Assembly (NCBI GenBank): GCA_965212525.1 | Contig: CBDBVC010000032.1 | Coordinates: forward strand, 184,192-248,191 | Length of the DNA stretch: 64,000 bases | Source of the DNA: SZUA-38 sp965212525 | Lineage (GTDB): Bacteria > Pseudomonadota > Gammaproteobacteria > Xanthomonadales > SZUA-38 | Reading direction: 5' to 3' | Shown here: piece by piece, positions 1 to 9,392 of the stretch | How positions within the stretch are numbered: position 1 is the stretch's first letter | Layout of the letters: each line of letters opens with the position of its first letter | Made by a program: the position numbers and the translations under genes | Notes under the pieces: generated by a model | Told to the model about the DNA's origin: nothing | Database searches by the model: none | The model's input: only the letters and a program-made list of their open reading frames with translations

Positions 1-2
1 TC

Positions 3-308
3 GGCCTCTCAAGTCAACTCGCACAGGCAGAAACCATCAAGAGCGGTTCTGTGGTGTGTGTTGAAGAGGATTCACTCGTGGCACTCCAGGAAGCGATCGA
101 GAGTGATAACCAGAGCGCACTGGGCTGGTTACTCGACGGTGCCGCCTGCATGCAACTACGCGAGGATATCGAAGTCAGGGTACTGACGGTCTCCACTGGC
201 GAGAACACCGAGATCACGACCATTCGAAAGCGAAGGAACGAAATCCTGTGGACACATGCCAGCAGTCTTGCCGATGACGGCATCGCACTTGCTGCAACAC
301 AGGAATAA
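3..308 (+). CDS. C-terminal part of an exported protein of unknown function (5' end outside window)
   Basis: The reading frame is open from the first bases of the window to a TAA at 306-308. The visible start of the translation, GLSSQLAQAETIKSG, looks like the end of a Sec signal peptide with an AQA cleavage site, so the mature protein of about 90 residues is probably periplasmic. Two cysteines (in VVCVEE and AACMQL) could form a disulfide. The family is not recognised. A GTG at 51 could serve as a start, but it lies after the signal-like sequence, so a start upstream of the window is more likely. Confidence 0.6.
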   Translation, partial: GLSSQLAQAETIKSGSVVCVEEDSLVALQEAIESDNQSALGWLLDGAACMQLREDIEVRVLTVSTGENTEITTIRKRRNEILWTHASSLADDGIALAATQE

Positions 309-522
309 TCTGAAGATCTACTCTCTCGCCTGATACCGTTAAATAAGGACTTTTTTCGGTTTCAGGTGAGAGATTCACCCGCCCAATTTCACCTTAATAT
401 CAAGAAGCGGTAAAACGGACAGGGATGAGGTCGTTGCTGTTTCTCTTTAACAATCGAGGGTACAGTAGCGCACTCCCCACCACCAACGCACCAGCGCACC
501 TGTTCCTATCTTTTGACAGGTA

Positions 523-1578
523 CTACCCACTCGATTTTGGACGCGGCCCATATGGGTCGCGTTTTTTTTGACTGCCTGCTCGTGAACGGTAATGAACTCG
601 TTTTGACCAATTGATGGACGGGCGCTCAACGAGCCGGTAAAGAAGGTATGCCGCGATGATTGAAACGACTGTTGCCAGCAAGGATGTGAACAGCATTCCC
701 AATTCAGAATCTGTAAATCGTGATACAAGATTGACGACTCGCCCTCCAATCGGTATGTGAACAAGATAGAGCGAATACGAAATCGCGCCCAGAAATACCA
801 GACCGCGTACTCTTGCTCCCGAGTACAACAGAATGACCAGGGCTGTAAACAGACCAACTGTGGTTATCATCCAACCCAATGTGAACGTAAGCACCCCGGC
901 TGAGAGACTCAAGAGAATCACACCCTCCAGCGACTGCACAAGCCCTGTCCGCAACTGGAAAACAACAATTCCCATCGCAAACAAGGGAAGGTATTTGAAC
1001 ACCAGCACGTCTGAAGTAAGAAGCAATGAACTGCCGATCATCACAACTAGAGTCGTCACTCTGATCACGCCGTTTGTATGGCTCATCAGGCCCAGTGACA
1101 GTGATACCAGCAGATAAAACTGAAATTCAATCGCCAGCGTCCAGAAAACTGGATTCAACCAGGGCACATCAAAAAAACCGTTGAGATAGCCAACATGCAG
1201 CAATACCTGTGTTGTGTCGATCTCTACGGGATCTCCTTGATACCCTGGTGCCAGTGATGAGAGGTACCACAGCACTGGTATGACTGCCACCATCACAAGA
1301 TAGGGTGGCTCAATCCTGATGACGCGTTTTTTCATGAACTGGAACCAGTCTTCTCCGACCTGATACCGAGCCTCATACATGGCATAGGGAATGACAAAAC
1401 CTGAGATCACAAAGAACATTTCGACGCCGAGCCAACCATACCAGCCCGAATTGCGTATTAGTGATTCGATGGGGTATGTGTTGGTCAGATGAAACCAGCA
1501 AACACTCAGAGATGCGATGCCGCGTAGCTGATCAACACTACTGATCCTGTTCTCGATGTTACCCATCACGATGCTCAT
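523..1578 (-). CDS. Acyltransferase family 3 membrane protein (OafA/YrhL type)
   Basis: This 351-residue integral membrane protein has the family signature near the N-terminus (DQLRGIASLSVCWFH, ending in the likely catalytic histidine, then MFFVISGFVIPYA) and about ten hydrophobic segments. Members move acyl groups from the cytoplasm onto surface sugars such as O-antigen or exopolysaccharide. The acceptor cannot be told here. The gene overlaps the end of trmJ by 20 bases. The start at 1578 or an ATG at 1566 are both possible, and neither has a clear ribosome site. The last 14 or so residues (KKRDPYGPRPKSSG) are encoded by a plus-strand terminator, so this tail is probably not functional. Confidence 0.85.
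   Translation of the reverse strand: MSIVMGNIENRISSVDQLRGIASLSVCWFHLTNTYPIESLIRNSGWYGWLGVEMFFVISGFVIPYAMYEARYQVGEDWFQFMKKRVIRIEPPYLVMVAVIPVLWYLSSLAPGYQGDPVEIDTTQVLLHVGYLNGFFDVPWLNPVFWTLAIEFQFYLLVSLSLGLMSHTNGVIRVTTLVVMIGSSLLLTSDVLVFKYLPLFAMGIVVFQLRTGLVQSLEGVILLSLSAGVLTFTLGWMITTVGLFTALVILLYSGARVRGLVFLGAISYSLYLVHIPIGGRVVNLVSRFTDSELGMLFTSLLATVVSIIAAYLLYRLVERPSINWSKRVHYRSRAGSQKKRDPYGPRPKSSG
541..569 (+). terminator. Rho-independent terminator inside the 3' end of the acyltransferase gene
   Basis: ACGCGGCCC (541-549), loop ATAT, GGGTCGCGT (554-562) form nine pairs with one G-U, followed directly by eight T on the plus strand. Its direction is opposite to the acyltransferase gene it overlaps. It could end the transcript of the exported-protein gene 230 bases upstream, or a separate short transcript. 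Confidence 0.75.
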
Positions 1579-2290
1579 TAAGGCGTTTTAACAGCTGTGA
1601 CAACATCCCGTGCAGCAAATCAACCTCACTTCTCAACGGCTCGGCGCGCATGAACACCCGCCTGATTCTCGATTTGAGACTGGCGGACTGCTTTTCATCA
1701 CCAAAGCCTACCGACTCCATCAATGACAGCCAGCTGTCGATGAAACTGTCGAAGTGTTGCTGATTTGCCAGGGGCTCATGTTCTGGTTCAGCCCTGCCCT
1801 GCTGCGCGAGGGCTGCCATGCGTACGTCATAACACATCAGCTGGACTGCAGCTGCCAGATTGAGTGAGGCATAGTCGGGATTGGCATCGATCTGTACCAG
1901 GTAATGGCAATGACCCATTTCATCATTGCTGAGTCCGGACCGTTCCTGGCCAAACACCAGCGCCACTTCAGTATCTGCTGATAAAGCGACAATCTTTTCG
2001 GCCGCCTCACGTGCATTCAATTGAGGAATATTGCCTGCACGTGATCGGGCACTGGCGCCAAACACCAGTTGCCTGTCGGCAACGGCTTCGGCCAGGCTGT
2101 CATGAACGCTGGCAGTCTCAAGCAGGTCTGCCGCACCCGATGCCCTGGCGGTCGCCTCAGCCGATGGGTAATTCGATGGATCAACGAGACGCATGGATTC
2201 AATCCCCATGGTTTTCACCGCACGTGCAGCGGCACCAATATTGCCTGGGTGTGTGGTTCTGCATAGGATGACGTTCAGGTTCGGCAGCAT
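1559..2290 (-). CDS. trmJ: tRNA (cytidine/uridine-2'-O-)-methyltransferase TrmJ
   Basis: This SPOUT-class enzyme methylates the 2'-O of position 32 in certain tRNAs using S-adenosylmethionine. The 243 residues match the family length. Visible motifs are THPGNIGAAARA (13-24), GQERSGLS (114-121) and the knot region PDYASLNLAAAVQ (138-150). The C-terminal part past 160 is the usual helical extension. It is divergent from suhB, an arrangement common in gammaproteobacteria. The downstream acyltransferase overlaps its 3' end and may be translationally coupled. Confidence 0.95.
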   Translation of the reverse strand: MLPNLNVILCRTTHPGNIGAAARAVKTMGIESMRLVDPSNYPSAEATARASGAADLLETASVHDSLAEAVADRQLVFGASARSRAGNIPQLNAREAAEKIVALSADTEVALVFGQERSGLSNDEMGHCHYLVQIDANPDYASLNLAAAVQLMCYDVRMAALAQQGRAEPEHEPLANQQHFDSFIDSWLSLMESVGFGDEKQSASLKSRIRRVFMRAEPLRSEVDLLHGMLSQLLKRLNEHRDG

Positions 2291-2416
2291 TGCTGGCTCC
2301 AGTGTGCGGGCACTTTACGGGGTCAGGTTTGACCGGGAATTGCATCGATTAATCGTGGCTATTGTACGTGCTTACTGGCAGAATATGCCATCTTTAACAA
2401 TCTGCCCGGACCACCC

Positions 2417-3214
2417 ATGAATCAGCCTGAAGTGACTGTGGCCATTGCTGCGGCCCGTGAAGCGGGTTTTCACTTGCTCAAGTTTCTCAACCGACTCGAT
2501 CAGATGTCGATCGAGGAGAAAGAGACCAACGATTACGTCAGTGAGGCTGATCGTACCGCTGATCATGTGATCGCACAGGAAATCCTCAAGAAATACCCGG
2601 ATCACACCATTCGTTCCGAGGAATCGACCATCGAGGGACGTGACGATTATGTCTGGATCATCGATCCGCTCGACGGGACTCGAAATTTTATCCAGGGTGT
2701 ACCACACTTCTGTGTCTCCATTGCCATGCAGCACAAGGGTGTGACCCAGCATGGTGTGATCTATGATCCGATCCGTGAGGAGATGTTCACCACCAGCCGT
2801 GGCAAGGGTGCCTTTGTCAATTCACACCGCATTCGCATCCAGGCGCGCAAGGGACTGACCAACGCACTGATGGTCAGTGAACTGCCGACACGCTGTCACG
2901 ACTGGCTCGACAACTACCAGAAGATGTGGGCCGACATTGCCCGCTCACCGGCCGATATTCGTTCATCCGGGTCGTCGGCGCTTGACTTGGCCTATGTCGC
3001 CGCAGGTCGCTATGACGCCTGCTGGACAGCAGGGCTGAAGATCTGGGACATGGCGGCAGGTGCGCTAATGGTTCGTGAGGCCGGTGGTAGCTGCATCGAT
3101 TTCCTGGGCGGTGAATCCTACCTCGAAAAAGGCCATATCATTGCAGGTGATTTCCGTCTGGCGGCAGAGATAGTGCGGCGTATCAAATCTCTGTTACCAG
3201 AACAAATTAACTGA
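2417..3214 (+). CDS. suhB: Inositol-1-monophosphatase SuhB
   Basis: This Mg2+-dependent inositol monophosphatase has 265 residues. In E. coli SuhB also joins the rRNA antitermination complex. Metal-site motifs are present: SEES (67-70), the WIIDPLDGT signature (80-88) and KIWDMAAGA (208-216) with its conserved Asp. The gene is divergent from trmJ across a 126-base gap that should hold both promoters. It ends two bases before the convergent sulfatase-like gene, with no terminator visible between them. Confidence 0.96.
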   Translation: MNQPEVTVAIAAAREAGFHLLKFLNRLDQMSIEEKETNDYVSEADRTADHVIAQEILKKYPDHTIRSEESTIEGRDDYVWIIDPLDGTRNFIQGVPHFCVSIAMQHKGVTQHGVIYDPIREEMFTTSRGKGAFVNSHRIRIQARKGLTNALMVSELPTRCHDWLDNYQKMWADIARSPADIRSSGSSALDLAYVAAGRYDACWTAGLKIWDMAAGALMVREAGGSCIDFLGGESYLEKGHIIAGDFRLAAEIVRRIKSLLPEQIN

Positions 3215-3216
3215 TT

Positions 3217-4821
3217 TCATTCGATCCAGACAGGATACGGATAGAGTCTATCAGTTTGGGAATACACTGTTCTGTCCTGGCTGTCCCAGTTTTGCGGAAC
3301 GTTATCGCCGAATACATTAGCCAATACATCAACGAGCGCCTGATCCAGTGGTAGATCTCGACGTGGTACCGCATCATGGTTAGTTGGGTATTTGACTGCA
3401 AAAAACGTGTTATACAAGTCACTCAGGTTTTGTTTCGGGTAGTCGTGATTTGATAAACCCACACCTTCATTCAACATGATCCTCGATCCGTGATCACCAT
3501 GTATGATGAATAAAGTGTTATCAAATTCAGGTACTGCCTCAATCATATTTCCAATCAACCGGAGGGTACATTGGTATTGCCGGGCATATTCCTGATACCT
3601 GAATAACCGACTAGAGTCACTATTTTTCTCAACACCATCCCAAGGCACTGTGTTTCTGAAGAAGTCAGTATTTTTTGATTCACATTGTTCATCCAGCATG
3701 TATGAAAAGTGTGGAATGAGCAAGTGAGCAAACACCATCTCACCTGAGTCAATCTCGCGCAGATGTTCAATCAAATATTCAAACACGTTCAAAGAGATCA
3801 GGGGTGACTCATAAATTTCCCAATTACCAAAATTCACGAACGGATTCTGGTGGTCTACCTGAGTCAGGTGTTGCTTGGCTGCCCGTTCCATTACATACGA
3901 AGCAGACTTCAGTGATTTTAGATACTGACGAAGGACAACCTTTAATTGACTGGGTATCGTCAATGATAAATCAGAAAGGCCACTCAACCCTGCTGATTGA
4001 TAAGTTATGCAATTTACAGCGTATCCCTGATCACAAAAATCAAGAAAACCCGATTCGATTACACTTATTTCATACCCCAAATCTGACAAGAATTCAAAAT
4101 AGGCGAGTTGTTCAATATCATTATGTTCGTGACGAAATTTATTGTTATTGAATTGCCGAATATATGTTTCGAGCTCAGGATTAAAATTCATCATTGATGA
4201 CAACGAATGAACCGTATTAAAGCTACGACTGAACACATTACTGCTGACACGGAAATGATTTGAATCAAGCACTTGTGCAGCTAAATCGTCAATTGCGTCT
4301 GATTGCCGCAATGTAGTGCGGAGGTAATCCAACCCACTCATCTCGTCAAACACAACATGCACTACAGGAGGTAATTCAGCACTTGAATCCTGCCTCACAA
4401 TGGATGCATTCTCAGCAAATGAGATTACCGATTTGTCATGAGACATCATTGATATGAGACTGATCACTGATGTTGCGGTCAGAAAATAGAACAACGGCAT
4501 AATCAGGAATTTCCGCATCAGCATCAACGGGATCAGTGTTGTCAGCAACCATACCAACAAAGTTTGTCTGACAAAGGAAACCGAAATGAGCAGATCTGGG
4601 AGGGGGACCAGGATAATGGATAACAGGATCACCCTAATTATCAAGGGCATACGCTTGATCACCAGACTGATCATCATACCAACTGCCAGAAGCACAGTAA
4701 TTGATATAAGTACAAACAAGTTGAACAGACTTACCTGATTTTGATCGAGAAATATCAGGAATGGACAGATCAGACTGATCGCCGGCAAGTAACCAAAAAA
4801 GCGTGTATCGTTGTGAGTCAT
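3217..4821 (-). CDS. Membrane-anchored sulfatase-fold hydrolase/transferase
   Basis: This 534-residue protein has four or five hydrophobic segments in residues 10-125 and then a large domain of the alkaline phosphatase/sulfatase fold. The domain begins at PPVVHVVFDEMSG (151-163), with a metal-ligand type Asp-Glu, and contains HLLIPHFSY (366-374) and the metal motif IIHGDHGSR (439-447). Relatives include lipoteichoic acid synthase-like and phosphoethanolamine transferase-like enzymes. The substrate is unknown. The gene looks clearly richer in A+T than its neighbours, which suggests transfer or relaxed selection. It follows the secF terminator, so it needs its own promoter. A second, more distant protein of this type lies at 55516-57771. 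Confidence 0.8.
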   Translation of the reverse strand: MTHNDTRFFGYLPAISLICPFLIFLDQNQVSLFNLFVLISITVLLAVGMMISLVIKRMPLIIRVILLSIILVPLPDLLISVSFVRQTLLVWLLTTLIPLMLMRKFLIMPLFYFLTATSVISLISMMSHDKSVISFAENASIVRQDSSAELPPVVHVVFDEMSGLDYLRTTLRQSDAIDDLAAQVLDSNHFRVSSNVFSRSFNTVHSLSSMMNFNPELETYIRQFNNNKFRHEHNDIEQLAYFEFLSDLGYEISVIESGFLDFCDQGYAVNCITYQSAGLSGLSDLSLTIPSQLKVVLRQYLKSLKSASYVMERAAKQHLTQVDHQNPFVNFGNWEIYESPLISLNVFEYLIEHLREIDSGEMVFAHLLIPHFSYMLDEQCESKNTDFFRNTVPWDGVEKNSDSSRLFRYQEYARQYQCTLRLIGNMIEAVPEFDNTLFIIHGDHGSRIMLNEGVGLSNHDYPKQNLSDLYNTFFAVKYPTNHDAVPRRDLPLDQALVDVLANVFGDNVPQNWDSQDRTVYSQTDRLYPYPVWIE

Positions 4822-4837
4822 AGCATGTCAATGATAC

Positions 4838-4869
4838 AAAAAAAGGTCGACATTGAGTCGACCTTTTTT
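4838..4869 (-). terminator. Bidirectional intrinsic terminator after secF
   Basis: GGTCGAC (4845-4851), loop ATTGA and GTCGACC (4857-4863) form a perfect seven-base stem. It is flanked by a run of A on the left (4838-4844) and six T on the right (4864-4869), so it can act on both strands. It lies just downstream of secF and closes the long minus-strand series from recC to secF. Confidence 0.88.
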
Positions 4870-4891
4870 ATCAGTATTTTTCCCGGATTGG

Positions 4892-5836
4892 TCAGGGCAT
4901 CGCATCCAGTTGCGGGTCGCTTTTCTTCTCTTCGATCAGGTCCATCTTGTTGACGTCCAGCATCAGCAGTGTGGTGGCCGCGATGTAGATCGAGGAGTAG
5001 GTACCGATGATGACACCGACGATCAGTGCCTCGGCGAAGCTGTGGATGATGTCACCGCCCAGGAAAAACAGCGAGGCCAGTACCAGCAGGGTGGTCAATG
5101 AGGTCATCAATGTCCGTGCCAGCATCTGGTTTATCGAGGTGTTGAAGATGTCGAAGCTGTCACCCTTGCGCATGGTACGGAAGTTCTCGCGGATCCGGTC
5201 ATAGACCACGATGGTATCGTTGAGCGAGTAACCGATCACCGCCAGCAGGGCCGCCAGTACCGTAAGGTCGAACTCCACCTGAGTGATGGAGAAGAAGCCA
5301 ACGATAATCATGACGTCGTGAATCAGCGCCAGTACCGCACCGATGGAGAATTTCCACTGGAACCGCATGATGATGTAGATCAGGATGCAGATCAGCGCGA
5401 AGATCATCGCCACCCCACCCTTGTTGGTCAGCTCATCACCCACCTGCGGCCCAACGAACTCTTCACGTACTTTCTGGATCGGCTGGTCCGATGTGGGTGC
5501 CAGAGCCGTTGCAACCGCTTCACTGAAGGCCGCGTCGGTGCCTTCGGTGTCCGGGTCGGCGCCAATGCGAACCAGCACGTCACGATCATCGCCGAATGAC
5601 TGTACCACGGCACCGGGGAAACCACCGGCTGCCATGGCATCGCGAATTTCATTCAGGTTCGGATCGGTCTCGTACTTGAGCTGGATCAGCGTACCGCCGG
5701 TGAAATCCAGGCCGTAATTTAGGCCACGTGTCGACAGTGACACGATGGATATCACGATGAGAACGGCAGAGATTACCAGCGCCAGCTTGCGCTGACCCAT
5801 GAAGTTGATGTTTGTTTGATGCTTGATCAATTGCAT
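4892..5836 (-). CDS. secF: Protein translocase subunit SecF
   Basis: SecF works with SecD to use the proton gradient to pull exported proteins through SecYEG. The 314 residues show one N-terminal membrane segment, the GLDFTGGT motif near residue 43, a periplasmic domain, and a block of five C-terminal membrane helices including IGYSLNDTIVVYDRIRE. The ATG at 5836 has a GGAGA site seven bases upstream. It is 20 bases downstream of secD. Confidence 0.97.
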   Translation of the reverse strand: MQLIKHQTNINFMGQRKLALVISAVLIVISIVSLSTRGLNYGLDFTGGTLIQLKYETDPNLNEIRDAMAAGGFPGAVVQSFGDDRDVLVRIGADPDTEGTDAAFSEAVATALAPTSDQPIQKVREEFVGPQVGDELTNKGGVAMIFALICILIYIIMRFQWKFSIGAVLALIHDVMIIVGFFSITQVEFDLTVLAALLAVIGYSLNDTIVVYDRIRENFRTMRKGDSFDIFNTSINQMLARTLMTSLTTLLVLASLFFLGGDIIHSFAEALIVGVIIGTYSSIYIAATTLLMLDVNKMDLIEEKKSDPQLDAMP

Positions 5837-5856
5837 GTCTGTTTCTCCAGCGGCCG

Positions 5857-7722
5857 TCAGATGGCCAGTTTCTCAACTTTGGCACGACGGCCGTAGATGA
5901 GATTGACGACGGCCCGTGTTCCCATGATGGCCGTGAACATCGAGGTCATGATGCCCAGGGTCAGGGTAACGGCAAAGCCCTTGATCGGTCCGGTACCCAG
6001 TGACAGCAGTACCACGGCAGCGATCAGTGTGGTGACGTTGGCATCGGCGATGGTCGAGAACGCCTTCTCGTAGCCGGCACGGATACTGGCCTGAGGCGTA
6101 TTGCCATTGCGCAGCTCTTCCCGTATTCGCTCGAAGATGAGCACGTTGGCATCAACCGCCATGCCCACGGTAAGCACGATTCCGGCAATACCCGGCAGCG
6201 TCAGTGTGGCCCCCAGCATGGAGAGCAGTGAGACGATCATCACCAGATTGAAGAACAGGGCCAGGTTGGCAATCATGCCGAACAGCCTGTAGTAGACCAC
6301 CATGAACACCAGTACCAGTCCGAAACCCACCATCACGGCCCTGAAGCCCTTCTCGATGTTTTCCTGACCCAGACTCGGTCCCACCAGGCGTTCCTCGATG
6401 ATTCTGGCCGGTGCAGCCAGTGAGCCGGAACGGATGGACAGGGCCAGTTCATTGGCCTGATTCACATTATCCAGTCCGGTGGTACGGAAACGGGCGCCAA
6501 ACGGCTCCTGAATGACCGGGGCCGAAATGACCACGGTATCGGTCTTGTAGGAGACCCGCTTCTCGCCGTCAATTTCGACCGAGATCTGCTTGTCTTCCTT
6601 GTAGACCACCGCCATGCGCTTTTGCACGTTGTCGATGGTGAAGCGGCTCATGCGGTCGCCGCCCACCTTGTTGAGGGTGACGTTCACGATCGGTGAACCG
6701 TATTCATCGAAGGATGAATTGGCATCGACCAGGTGCGAACCGGAAACAATGACCTGCTTGCTCAGCAGGATCGGGCTGCCATCCTGCATCTCATACAGAC
6801 GGCAACCGGTTGGCACACGGCCGCTGCTTTCGGCTTCGAAGGCGTTCTCGCCTTCGCACACAGCGCGGTATTCCAGAGACGCGGTTCGGCCCAGCACACG
6901 CTTGGCCTTGGTGGTGTCCTGAATACCGGGCAACTGCACCACGATGCGGTCAGAGCCCTGTTGCTGAATCACCGGTTCGGCCACGCCCAGCTCATTCACC
7001 CGGTTGCGGAAGGCGGCAATATTCTGTTGCAGTGCCAGGGCCGAGATTTCCTGCAGCTTGACTTCACTCAGACGCAGATTCAGGTCGAATGTACTTGGTG
7101 TTTCAATATCGGCAATGGTGAGTTCAGTGAAATTGCTGCTCAGCTCATCGCGCACGATCTCGCGCTGCTCTTCGGTGGCAAACTTGACCAGCATGGTCTC
7201 GCCACGCGATTCAACGCTGGCTCCACGGATGTTGTTGTCCTTGATCAGGCTGCGAATGTCGGTGAGATAGCGGTCGCGCGACTGCTTGATGATGTCCTGC
7301 ATGTCGACTTCCATCAGGAAGTGAACGCCGCCCTGCAGGTCCAGACCCTGTACCATGGGCTTGCCGCCCAGCGAGGCCAGCCAGTCGGGCTGTGCCGGTG
7401 CCAGGTTCATTGCAGCCGTGTACTGATCGTCATCCAGCGTCTCGGTAATCACCTCGAGCGCCTTGTTCTGGGTATTCGGGTCGAGCATGCGGACCAGGAT
7501 CTGATCACCGGCTTCGTTGCGCGTGATCTCGCCCTTGATCTGAAGATCATTGGCGTCCATCGCTTCCGTGATCAGGTCGATGATGCCTTCATCGATTTGC
7601 TCACCCGACTGGGAAACCTGAATCGCCTTGTCATTGCCGTAGTAATTCGGCAGGGCGAACAGCGATCCGACCAGCAGGACGACCAATATCAAACCATACT
7701 TCCAAGCGGGATATTGATTCAT
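5857..7722 (-). CDS. secD: Protein translocase subunit SecD
   Basis: The 621 residues match the family length. Features are an N-terminal membrane segment (GLILVVLLVGSLFALPNYYG), the GLDLQGGVHF motif at the head of the periplasmic region, and five C-terminal helices with GMAVDANVLIFERIREE. It partners SecF in the SecDF-YajC accessory complex. The usual order yajC-secD-secF is kept, with gaps of 44 and 20 bases. Confidence 0.97.
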   Translation of the reverse strand: MNQYPAWKYGLILVVLLVGSLFALPNYYGNDKAIQVSQSGEQIDEGIIDLITEAMDANDLQIKGEITRNEAGDQILVRMLDPNTQNKALEVITETLDDDQYTAAMNLAPAQPDWLASLGGKPMVQGLDLQGGVHFLMEVDMQDIIKQSRDRYLTDIRSLIKDNNIRGASVESRGETMLVKFATEEQREIVRDELSSNFTELTIADIETPSTFDLNLRLSEVKLQEISALALQQNIAAFRNRVNELGVAEPVIQQQGSDRIVVQLPGIQDTTKAKRVLGRTASLEYRAVCEGENAFEAESSGRVPTGCRLYEMQDGSPILLSKQVIVSGSHLVDANSSFDEYGSPIVNVTLNKVGGDRMSRFTIDNVQKRMAVVYKEDKQISVEIDGEKRVSYKTDTVVISAPVIQEPFGARFRTTGLDNVNQANELALSIRSGSLAAPARIIEERLVGPSLGQENIEKGFRAVMVGFGLVLVFMVVYYRLFGMIANLALFFNLVMIVSLLSMLGATLTLPGIAGIVLTVGMAVDANVLIFERIREELRNGNTPQASIRAGYEKAFSTIADANVTTLIAAVVLLSLGTGPIKGFAVTLTLGIMTSMFTAIMGTRAVVNLIYGRRAKVEKLAI

Positions 7723-7766
7723 TGTCAGTTCTTCTCTTTATGCGTACTGTGCGGACTGCCTGCTGA

Positions 7767-8093
7767 TCAGGCGTCCTTGATGGTGCCCTTGGGCACAACC
7801 GTGGCGATGGCATGCTTCTGCAGCTTGACCGTCACGCTTTCGGAGATTTTCAGGTCGACAAAGCTGTCGCCCACTTCCGTGACCTTGCCCAGAAGGCCGC
7901 CGGTGGTTACCACCTCATCACCCTTTGAGAGCGCATCGACCATGCTCTTGTGCTGCTTCTGGCGCTTCACCTGAGGACGGATCAACATGAAATAGAACAC
8001 AGCGAAGATGACTACGATAAAGATCAGGCTGGAATAGGGATTGCCTTGTGCGCCCCCTGCCTGAGCCATGGCATCAGAAATAAAGAAGTCCAA
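7767..8093 (-). CDS. yajC: Preprotein translocase accessory subunit YajC (TTG start)
   Basis: YajC is a single-span membrane protein of the SecDF-YajC complex. From the TTG at 8093 the protein has 108 residues and begins MDFFISDAMAQAG, which lines up with the known E. coli start MSFFISDA. A strong GGAGGAG site lies at 8101-8107, six bases upstream of this TTG. A longer frame from another TTG at 8108 would contain that ribosome site and is rejected. The membrane segment (SLIFIVVIFAVFYFMLIRP) is followed by a short basic cytoplasmic domain. Confidence 0.95.
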   Translation of the reverse strand: MDFFISDAMAQAGGAQGNPYSSLIFIVVIFAVFYFMLIRPQVKRQKQHKSMVDALSKGDEVVTTGGLLGKVTEVGDSFVDLKISESVTVKLQKHAIATVVPKGTIKDA

Positions 8094-8199
8094 TGAACTC
8101 TCCTCCAAAAGGTTTTCGTGTTTACAGGCGTTGTTGACTAGATGTGGTCAATCGCCATCAATGCAAGCTGAAATTGCAAACGGCGTATTATGCCATGTG

Positions 8200-9354
8200 T
8201 CACCCGGGCTGTCCCGAATTATTCGCCTGCAGAATGCCGGCAGCGGCTTCAGGCACGGCCATACCGAGCTGGTCATAAAATTCTGCGACGAATGATTCAA
8301 GAGATCCGGCCTCGATCGCATCACGCATGCGCTGCATCAGTCGCTGGTAGAAATGCAGGTTGTGAACGGTGGCAAGATGTGAGGCCAGAATCTCGTTGCA
8401 GCGATCCAGATGACGCAGATAGGCGCGTGAGTAGTTACTGCAGGTATAGCAGTCGCACAGCGGATCCACCGGGCCGGTATCCATGCGGTGCCCGGCATTG
8501 CGAATCTTGATCAGCCCGGTATGGGTGAACAGGTAGCCATTGCGTGCATTGCGGGTGGGCATGACGCAGTCGAACATGTCGACGCCACGCAACACCGCTT
8601 CAACCAGGTCTTCGGGGCGCCCCACACCCATCAGGTAGCGTGGCTGATCGGCAGGCAGCAGTGGCGTCACCAGATCAAGCATGGCCTCGCGCTCTTCGCG
8701 CGGCTCCCCCACGGCCAGGCCACCGATGGCATAGCCGTCAAAGCCGATTTCACACAGACCATCGACCGACTCTCGTCGCAGATGTTCGTAGACGCCGCCC
8801 TGCACGATGCCAAACAGCGCATTGGGGTTATCGGCAAAGGCCCGCTTGCTGCGCTCAGCCCAGCGCAGGGACAGCCGCATTGAATCGGCCGCCTGCTGCT
8901 CGGTGGCCGGGTACGGCGTGCACTCATCGAAGATCATGACGATATCGGAATTGAGTGATCGCTGTACGGCCATCGATTCCTCGGGGCCCAGGAACACCTT
9001 CGAGCCATCAACCGGTGATGAGAAGGTGACACCTTCCTCGGTCAGCTTGCGGTTCTGCGCCAGCGAAAACACCTGGAAGCCGCCCGAATCGGTCAGAATC
9101 GGACCCTGCCAGTTGATGAAATCATGCAGACCACCGTGAGCATCGATCACTTCGGTTCCCGGCCTCAGCATCAGATGAAAGGTGTTGCCCAGAATGATTT
9201 CGGCGCCGATATCGCGCACCTGTTCCGGTGTCATTGCCTTGACGGTGCCATAGGTGCCCACTGGCATGAAGGCCGGTGTCTGAACCGTGCCCCGGTCGAA
9301 GGTCAGTGTGCCTCGCCGTGCCAGGCCATCGGTTTTGTGCAGTTCGAATTTCAT
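8200..9354 (-). CDS. tgt: tRNA-guanine transglycosylase
   Basis: This enzyme exchanges guanine-34 for preQ1 in tRNAs with GUN anticodons, a step in queuosine synthesis. Of its 384 residues, D89 in TDSGGFQVF and D262 in MFDCVMPTRNARNG correspond to the catalytic aspartates. The zinc ligands are C300, C302, C305 (CDCYTC) and H331. It lies 38 bases downstream of queA, the gene for a later step in the same pathway. Confidence 0.97.
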   Translation of the reverse strand: MKFELHKTDGLARRGTLTFDRGTVQTPAFMPVGTYGTVKAMTPEQVRDIGAEIILGNTFHLMLRPGTEVIDAHGGLHDFINWQGPILTDSGGFQVFSLAQNRKLTEEGVTFSSPVDGSKVFLGPEESMAVQRSLNSDIVMIFDECTPYPATEQQAADSMRLSLRWAERSKRAFADNPNALFGIVQGGVYEHLRRESVDGLCEIGFDGYAIGGLAVGEPREEREAMLDLVTPLLPADQPRYLMGVGRPEDLVEAVLRGVDMFDCVMPTRNARNGYLFTHTGLIKIRNAGHRMDTGPVDPLCDCYTCSNYSRAYLRHLDRCNEILASHLATVHNLHFYQRLMQRMRDAIEAGSLESFVAEFYDQLGMAVPEAAAGILQANNSGQPG

Positions 9355-9392
9355 GGCGGGGATTGTAGTCCATAATCATGCGGGCCCGAAGC

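Noticed and set aside
6733..7974. Long plus-strand open frame opposite secD and yajC (413 codons)
   Set aside because: It is antisense to clearly conserved genes, has no recognisable protein features, and such frames are common opposite GC-rich coding sequence.
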